Origin: Staphylococcus simiae
Lineage (GTDB): Bacteria; Bacillota; Bacilli; Staphylococcales; Staphylococcaceae
Direction: 5' to 3'
Length of the DNA: 64,000 nt
Assembly: GCF_017357005.1 (NCBI RefSeq)
Contig: NZ_CP071589.1
Location: 1,550,001-1,614,000 of the forward strand
Shown here: positions 59,769 through 64,000 of the stretch, in pieces
Position numbering within the stretch: position 1 is the stretch's first letter
How the letters are laid out: every line of letters begins with the position of its first letter
Position numbers and translations under genes: made by a program
The notes under the pieces: model-generated
What the model was told of the DNA's origin: nothing
The model's input: only the letters and a program-made list of their open reading frames with translations
Database searches by the model: none

Positions 59769-60605
59769 TTAAGTTTCTCTTGTTATAAATGATTCGATTG
59801 TTTTACCGTCTTGATCGTATTTTACAGCGAAATATTGTTCATCATGATAAAACAAGAACCAATACTGTTGATATATAAAGTATGGTAGTAATCTTTCTTT
59901 TTCACGAATTGATTGCATTGGATAATCATCATATGACGTCACCCACAATGGATTAAGATGAGCATGCGTTGGGAAAATGTCACCCATATGTACTGCTTTT
60001 TCTCCCTTACTTTCAATCAAAATAATACTATGACCAAAACTATGACCACCAGTATGTTGTAATTTAATACCTGGTATAGGTTCAAATGTTTTATCGTATA
60101 AGATTAAATTATCATCATAGTCACCAATATTTTTAGGCCAATACGTCGATTTGCTTCGTATATTAGGTGCTAAAAATTCATGCCATTCGTCTTGTTGAAT
60201 GACATGTTTTGCATTTTTAAATACAGCTTTACCTTCAGTATCAGTGAGACCTGTGGCATGATCAAAATGCATATGTGTCATCAAGACAAAATCAATATCA
60301 CCCGTAGTTAAATGATATGACTCTAAATCTTTTTCTATTTCACTTTCATAATCAACACCAAAGTTTCTAAGTTCTTTATCTGTTAGTTTATGTTGTCCAA
60401 TACCAGCATCAATAATAATATTATACTGTTCAGTCTGAATTAAAATTGGATGTGTAGGTAAATGGATTTGATTACGTTCATTTACTTGATACTTTTTAGA
60501 CCATAATGGCTTAGGTACTGGGCCAAACATGGCTCCACCATCTATTTTAGTATTACCACCATTTAAATAATGAATTGTAAAATCCCCTATTTTCATCTTC
60601 GTCAC
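59769..60605 (-). CDS. MBL-fold metallo-hydrolase (YtnP lactonase-like)
   Basis: 278 aa. The zinc motif is MTHMHFDHATGL (H111, H113, D115, H116), with further ligands in QHTGGHSFGHS and AVHMGDIFPTHAH. The IIIDAGIGQHKL loop is typical of the AHL-lactonase/YtnP branch, so lactone or ester hydrolysis is possible, but the substrate is unknown. Start: ATG in MTKMKIG, or the in-frame ATG three codons later; the region upstream reads TTAGGTGACGAAG. It is followed by a large repeat array upstream. Confidence 0.88.
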   Translation of the reverse strand: MTKMKIGDFTIHYLNGGNTKIDGGAMFGPVPKPLWSKKYQVNERNQIHLPTHPILIQTEQYNIIIDAGIGQHKLTDKELRNFGVDYESEIEKDLESYHLTTGDIDFVLMTHMHFDHATGLTDTEGKAVFKNAKHVIQQDEWHEFLAPNIRSKSTYWPKNIGDYDDNLILYDKTFEPIPGIKLQHTGGHSFGHSIILIESKGEKAVHMGDIFPTHAHLNPLWVTSYDDYPMQSIREKERLLPYFIYQQYWFLFYHDEQYFAVKYDQDGKTIESFITRET

Positions 60606-60760
60606 CTAATTTCTATATTTTTCGGCATTCATAAAATCGAGAGATATTCTTACATACATAAATGTAACTTTACAATAAAAATACCAATTTCATTTTTTAT
60701 CTATATTAAGCCTATTATAAATGAATGTTGTCATTAAAGTACAATTTTAGGAGTTATTAA

Positions 60761-61372
60761 AGCTACTTAGATTTTTAATCTTTAGTAGCTTTTATGCAAT
60801 TGTTGCGCTAGCAATCAATTGTAATCCTTTATGTTAGATTTATAATCTTTACTAGCTCTTGCCCAGCTTGCACATTATTGTAAAAATTCTGTTGACAGAA
60901 TTTTTCTTTGCTGGGTCCCTTGCCCAACCTGCATTGCTTGTAGAAACTGTTTCGCAGTTTCTCTATGTTGGGTCCCTATGCAATTGTTAGAGTTTCTGCT
61001 ATTTTAATAGCTAGAAACTCTTATGCAGTTTATTTTGAATTAATAAACTGTAAACCTTTTACAAATCAATTGTAATCCTTTAAAACCAGGTGGATTTTTA
61101 ATCTTTACTGGTTCTTGCCCAACCTGCATTGCTTGTAGAAACTGTTTCGCAGTTTCTCTATGTTGGATCCCTTGCCCAGCTTGCACATTATTGTAAAAAT
61201 TCTGTTGGCAGAATTTTTCTTTGCTGGGGCCCTAATGCCCAACTTGCATTGCTTGTAGAAACTGTTCCACAGTTTCTCTGTGTTGGGTCCCTACCTCAAG
61301 ATTCTCGGATTTAAAATAATTTTTATTTTAAATTACTCAATTTTTATGTATCAGTCCAAAAAATAGAGAACC
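60761..61372. repeat. Large STAR-like array of palindromic cassettes
   Basis: About 610 bp with no credible gene. A 57-nt cassette (TGCCCAACCTGC...TTGGGTCCCT with a GAAACTG/CAGTTTC stem) occurs at 60921-60977, 61116-61172 and 61236-61292. A 61-nt cassette (TGCCCAGCTTGC...GCTGGGTCCCT with an AAAATTCTG/CAGAATTTT stem) occurs at 60860-60920 and 61173-61233. Shorter palindromes lie between. One copy ends GCTGGGGCCC, matching the STAR core. The right edge is TATGTATCAGTCC...AGAGAACC. Confidence 0.85.
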
Positions 61373-61378
61373 TAAAAA

Positions 61379-61408
61379 AGCATCTCTATATCATCCAATA
61401 GAGACACT
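61379..61408 (-). terminator. trmB terminator
   Basis: AGCATCTCTAT (61379-61389) pairs with ATAGAGACACT (61398-61408); on the minus strand all 11 positions pair, two as G-U. TTTTTT follows. Confidence 0.85.
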
Positions 61409-61438
61409 TTTTCAAATTATTATATTTTGTTCTAACTA

Positions 61439-62080
61439 TCATTGATGATGGAATTTTGCTTCCATACGATAAATTCTAGATCCTTTTTGAGAAAACTTTT
61501 GCTCATACTCAGTCAAAATATTACTACCATCGTCTTCTTCATGAAGATTTAAATTTATTTTAGTAAAATACATACCAAATTGAGACATACTTTCTAAACT
61601 GTAAGCAAATAATCCTCTATTATCAGTTTTAAAATGTATTGCACCATCTTCTGCAAGTATTTGCTTATATAATGCTAAAAATGTTTCATAAGTTAACCGT
61701 CTTTTAGTATGTCGCTTTTTAGGCCAAGGATCTGAAAAATTTAAGTAAATACGAGAAACTTCTTCAGGTTTAAAGTATTCATTAAGTTCTATTGCATCAT
61801 TACAAATCATTTTCAAATTTGTTAATTGCAATTCTTTCACTTTATCTAATACTTTATACATGACACTTTTTTCACGTTCAATAGAAACATAATTTATATG
61901 TGGATTTTGTAGGGCTAAAGTAGTTATAAATTGTCCCATGCCTGAACCAATTTCAATGTGAATGGGTTGAACTGTGTCAAACCAATCAGTTATTTTCCCT
62001 GCATGTTGACCATCTAAATCTACTAAATCAGGATGATCTTTTAAATAATCTTCGGCCCATGGTTTGTATCGAACTCGCAT
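61439..62080 (-). CDS. trmB: tRNA (guanine-N7-)-methyltransferase
   Basis: 213-aa Rossmann methyltransferase making m7G46 in tRNA. The SAM loop is [14 protein letters not shown], followed by [14 protein letters not shown]. The active-site block is [20 protein letters not shown] (the DPWPKKRH signature). AGGAGAATT precedes the ATG. It follows the phosphotransferase gene by 12 bp, so the two are cotranscribed, as in Bacillus ytmP-trmB. Confidence 0.97.
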   Translation of the reverse strand: MRVRYKPWAEDYLKDHPDLVDLDGQHAGKITDWFDTVQPIHIEIGSGMGQFITTLALQNPHINYVSIEREKSVMYKVLDKVKELQLTNLKMICNDAIELNEYFKPEEVSRIYLNFSDPWPKKRHTKRRLTYETFLALYKQILAEDGAIHFKTDNRGLFAYSLESMSQFGMYFTKINLNLHEEDDGSNILTEYEQKFSQKGSRIYRMEAKFHHQ

Positions 62081-62092
62081 TCTTAATTCTCC

Positions 62093-62893
62093 TTAAATAA
62101 ACATGTTACTTGTCATTACTTCATTTAAGAATTTCAGCCAAGTATTCATATCTTTATATCTCTTCTGCTCTTCATACCATTGAACAAGACCTATTGATTG
62201 AATAACCGTATACCATTTCATGCGTTTATTCAAATTCAAACTTTCTTCTACACCATAAGTTTTAAACCATGATGACCATTGCTGTTCGGGAACGTAGTTG
62301 TATAGCAGCATACCTATATCAATTGCTGGATCTGCAATCATTGCGCCTTCCCAATCCACTAAAAATAATTCATCTCTATCAGATAATAACCAATTATTAT
62401 GATTAACATCACCATGAACTACAGTGAAAAATCGTGAATCTAGACTCGGCATATGGTCTTCTAAATATGTTAACGCTTTTCTAACAGTATGATGCGTTAG
62501 TACTTCTCTAGACAATGATGCATTGATTTTATTAAGCATAATTTCTGGTGTTATAGGTTCCATTTCCATACGTTTTAGCATATTCAATAATGGTCTAGAA
62601 CTATGAATTTTCTTTAATAAATGTGCAACTCTAGCTTGTTTCATTTCATTTAAGTTTAATTCACGTCCATTTTTCCAATGTTGTGCTGTTACAACTTCAC
62701 CTGTTTCAATACGTTTAGTCCAAACTAATTTTGGCACAATACCTTCAGCAGATAAAGCAGCAATAAATGGATTTGAATTACGTTTAAGAAATAACTTTTG
62801 ACCATCTTGTTCAGCCATATATGCTTCACCAGATGCACCACCTGCAGAATCAAGTGTCCATCCTAATTGATAAAACTGCTCCAACTCGTTCAC
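62093..62893 (-). CDS. Phosphotransferase, choline/thiamine kinase-like (YtmP)
   Basis: 266 aa from a GTG at 62891-62893, giving MNELEQFYQLGWTLD as in the S. aureus orthologue as I recall it. The frame runs on to a TTG at 62935, but a hairpin (TGGCTC...GAGCCA) covers that start. The true start is therefore not fully certain. APH-type kinase fold: catalytic loop VVHGDVNHNNWLL, metal motif LVDWEGAMIADPAID. Small-molecule kinase of unknown substrate. Promoter at 63065-63093; operon with trmB. Confidence 0.85.
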   Translation of the reverse strand: MNELEQFYQLGWTLDSAGGASGEAYMAEQDGQKLFLKRNSNPFIAALSAEGIVPKLVWTKRIETGEVVTAQHWKNGRELNLNEMKQARVAHLLKKIHSSRPLLNMLKRMEMEPITPEIMLNKINASLSREVLTHHTVRKALTYLEDHMPSLDSRFFTVVHGDVNHNNWLLSDRDELFLVDWEGAMIADPAIDIGMLLYNYVPEQQWSSWFKTYGVEESLNLNKRMKWYTVIQSIGLVQWYEEQKRYKDMNTWLKFLNEVMTSNMFI

Positions 62894-63239
62894 CTCACTT
62901 TCAATTAGAAAATGGCTCCAGAAATATGTTTTCAAGAGCCATATATTCTAATTTATAACGCAGTATAACTACTCGTTATACTAGTATTTAGATTTATTTT
63001 AGATAAATCTTAACGTTCTTTGTAAAATATGATTAATGGTTACCACATTTATAACTCATAGAAAATTTTATAATTTTTACGTTGATATTTCAACTGAAAA
63101 TGATAAACAAAATGTCACTTTTTACTAATAACCATTTGTTAATAAACGTTTTTTAGATTCGATATAAATTATAACATAATTAACTTACGATAGTTGATAA
63201 TTTTATGAATTTAAGTTGAAAATTTTAATGATTAGTAAA
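62894..63239. other. Intergenic region between dat and the phosphotransferase gene
   Basis: Very AT-rich, with no ORF. A short stem AGTATAAC/GTTATACT (about 62963-62984) and an AGATTTA/TAAATCT stem are present without a convincing T-tail, so no definite dat terminator is called. It contains the phosphotransferase promoter. Confidence 0.5.
63065..63093 (-). promoter_or_regulatory. Promoter of the ytmP-trmB operon
   Basis: On the minus strand TTGAAA (63093-63088), a 17-bp spacer, TAAAAT (63070-63065). The expected start lies near 63058, giving a leader of about 165 nt. Confidence 0.6.
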
Positions 63240-64000
63240 TTAAATACTACGAGTTGCGATTGCTTTATCAAAACCTTGTTGTAATTTACGTGTGATAGGT
63301 CCAACTTGACCATCATTTACAACTTCTCCATCTAATTTAATGACTGGTGTCACTTCTGCAGAAGTACTAGATACAATAATTTCATCTGCATTTTTTAAGA
63401 AATCAACAGTAAAAGCCTCTTCTTTAAAAGGAATTTGGTAGTCATCAGCTATATCTTTAATTACTCTACGCGTAATACCATTAAGAATAAAATTGTTAAC
63501 TGGATGTGTATAAATTACCCCATCTTTAATGGCATAAGCATTACTAGATGAGCCTTCAGTTACAGTTTCACCACGATGTTGAATTGCTTCAACAGCATTA
63601 TATTTCACAGCATATTCTTTTGCTAAGACATTACCTAGTAAATTCAAACTTTTAATATCACAACGTAACCATCTAATGTCTTCTACAGTTACTGCATTAA
63701 CTCCATTTTCTAAGTGATCAAATGGACGGTCATAGCTTTTAGTATAAGCAACAATAGCTGCATCAACTGCTGGTGTTGGGAAATTATGATTTCTTTCAGC
63801 TACACCTCGTGTTGCTTGGATGTAAATGGCACCATTATTAATGTTATTGATTTCGACTAACTTTCTTGATAATTCAATAAGTTGATCAATATCATAATTT
63901 AAATCCAAACCAATTTCTCCAGCACTACGCAAAAATCTTTCATAATGTTCTGTTACAGTGAATAATTTCCCATTGTAAACTCTAATATATTCATATATAC
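63240..64000 (-). CDS. dat: D-amino-acid aminotransferase, 5' end outside the window
   Basis: Open to the window edge: the frame continues upstream of the internal ATG-like start as [24 protein letters not shown] (given in two parts: [10 protein letters not shown], then [11 protein letters not shown]). About 30 N-terminal residues are missing. PLP fold type IV enzyme. The Schiff-base lysine is in [14 protein letters not shown] and the cofactor loop is [24 protein letters not shown] is near the C-terminus. It makes D-glutamate/D-alanine for the cell wall. The protein ends ...[15 protein letters not shown]. Confidence 0.93.
   Translation of the reverse strand, partial: IYEYIRVYNGKLFTVTEHYERFLRSAGEIGLDLNYDIDQLIELSRKLVEINNINNGAIYIQATRGVAERNHNFPTPAVDAAIVAYTKSYDRPFDHLENGVNAVTVEDIRWLRCDIKSLNLLGNVLAKEYAVKYNAVEAIQHRGETVTEGSSSNAYAIKDGVIYTHPVNNFILNGITRRVIKDIADDYQIPFKEEAFTVDFLKNADEIIVSSTSAEVTPVIKLDGEVVNDGQVGPITRKLQQGFDKAIATRSI

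Noticed and set aside
61129..61314. 61-codon plus-strand ORF within the repeat array
   Set aside because: It is made entirely of the cassettes, has no ribosome binding site, and its protein repeats simply mirror the DNA repeats.
60761..61372. Repeated 57-nt and 61-nt units looked at first like a CRISPR array
   Set aside because: Units are internally palindromic over their whole length, directly adjacent or separated by other palindromes, with no unique equal-length spacers and no cas genes.

Overview
The window is a low-GC Firmicute chromosome segment whose gene order (accD, malic enzyme, dnaE, nrnA, ..., ackA, tpx, thiI, ezrA, rpsD, serA, tyrS, fhs, acsA/acuAC, ccpA, aroA, murC, sftA, trmB, dat) matches the Staphylococcus aureus core chromosome. 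Proteins that I can compare from memory (AckA, SerA, Ald, Dat) are clearly S. aureus-like but differ at many positions. I infer a close relative of the S. aureus complex (S. simiae-like is plausible), but the species cannot be settled from the sequence alone. STAR-type intergenic repeats, with cores such as TGTTGGGGCCCC, support Staphylococcus.

Layout. Positions 1-7.7 kb: minus-strand accD (partial), malic enzyme, dnaE, nrnA and a CBS/DRTGG regulator. 7.9-13.6 kb: two universal stress proteins, an IS3-family (IS150-group) element at about 8490-9759, a metallo-hydrolase, pepQ and ald. 13.7-22 kb: minus-strand ackA, ytxK-like methyltransferase, tpx, a TSUP permease, the cysteine desulfurase/thiI pair and ezrA. 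22.1-27.8 kb: mostly plus-strand fRMsr, rpsD, an OsmC protein and the aminotransferase/serA pair. 28.3-33.1 kb: HAD hydrolase, PTS EIICB, acyltransferase, HtrA protease. 33.2-38.9 kb: an MFS exporter with a MarR regulator, then tyrS, whose T-box leader is interrupted by a group IIC intron. 39-48.8 kb: sgtA, fhs, acsA with divergent acuA-acuC, ccpA, aroA. 49.3-64 kb: a long minus-strand run of cell envelope, division and redox genes (YtxH-like, DUF948, murC, sftA, ytpR, DUF1444, thioredoxin-like, M42 peptidase), then an MBL hydrolase, trmB, a phosphotransferase and dat (partial).

How the genes work together. AckA, AcsA, AcuA/AcuC, Fhs, malic enzyme and CcpA form a carbon-overflow/acetate-reuse neighbourhood. 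AcuA and AcuC are the expected acetylase/deacetylase of AcsA, and cre-like sites lie in the 5' leaders of acsA and ccpA. ThiI and its dedicated cysteine desulfurase are translationally coupled for tRNA 4-thiouridine synthesis. The aminotransferase and SerA overlap as a serine/glyoxylate-type operon. EzrA, SftA, MurC and SgtA serve division and the cell wall.

Most notable features. (1) A class C group II intron (about 36850-38715) sits immediately after the U-tract of the Tyr T-box terminator upstream of tyrS, so tyrosine-tRNA charging should control transcription of both the intron and tyrS. (2) An IS150-group element sits in the loop of a 13-bp bidirectional terminator stem, splitting its arms by 1.3 kb. 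(3) Several intergenic spaces carry modular palindromic cassettes (STAR-like) and a separate family of about 150 bp bounded by TGGGACA/TGTCCCA; one copy of the second family contains a nested block of the first.
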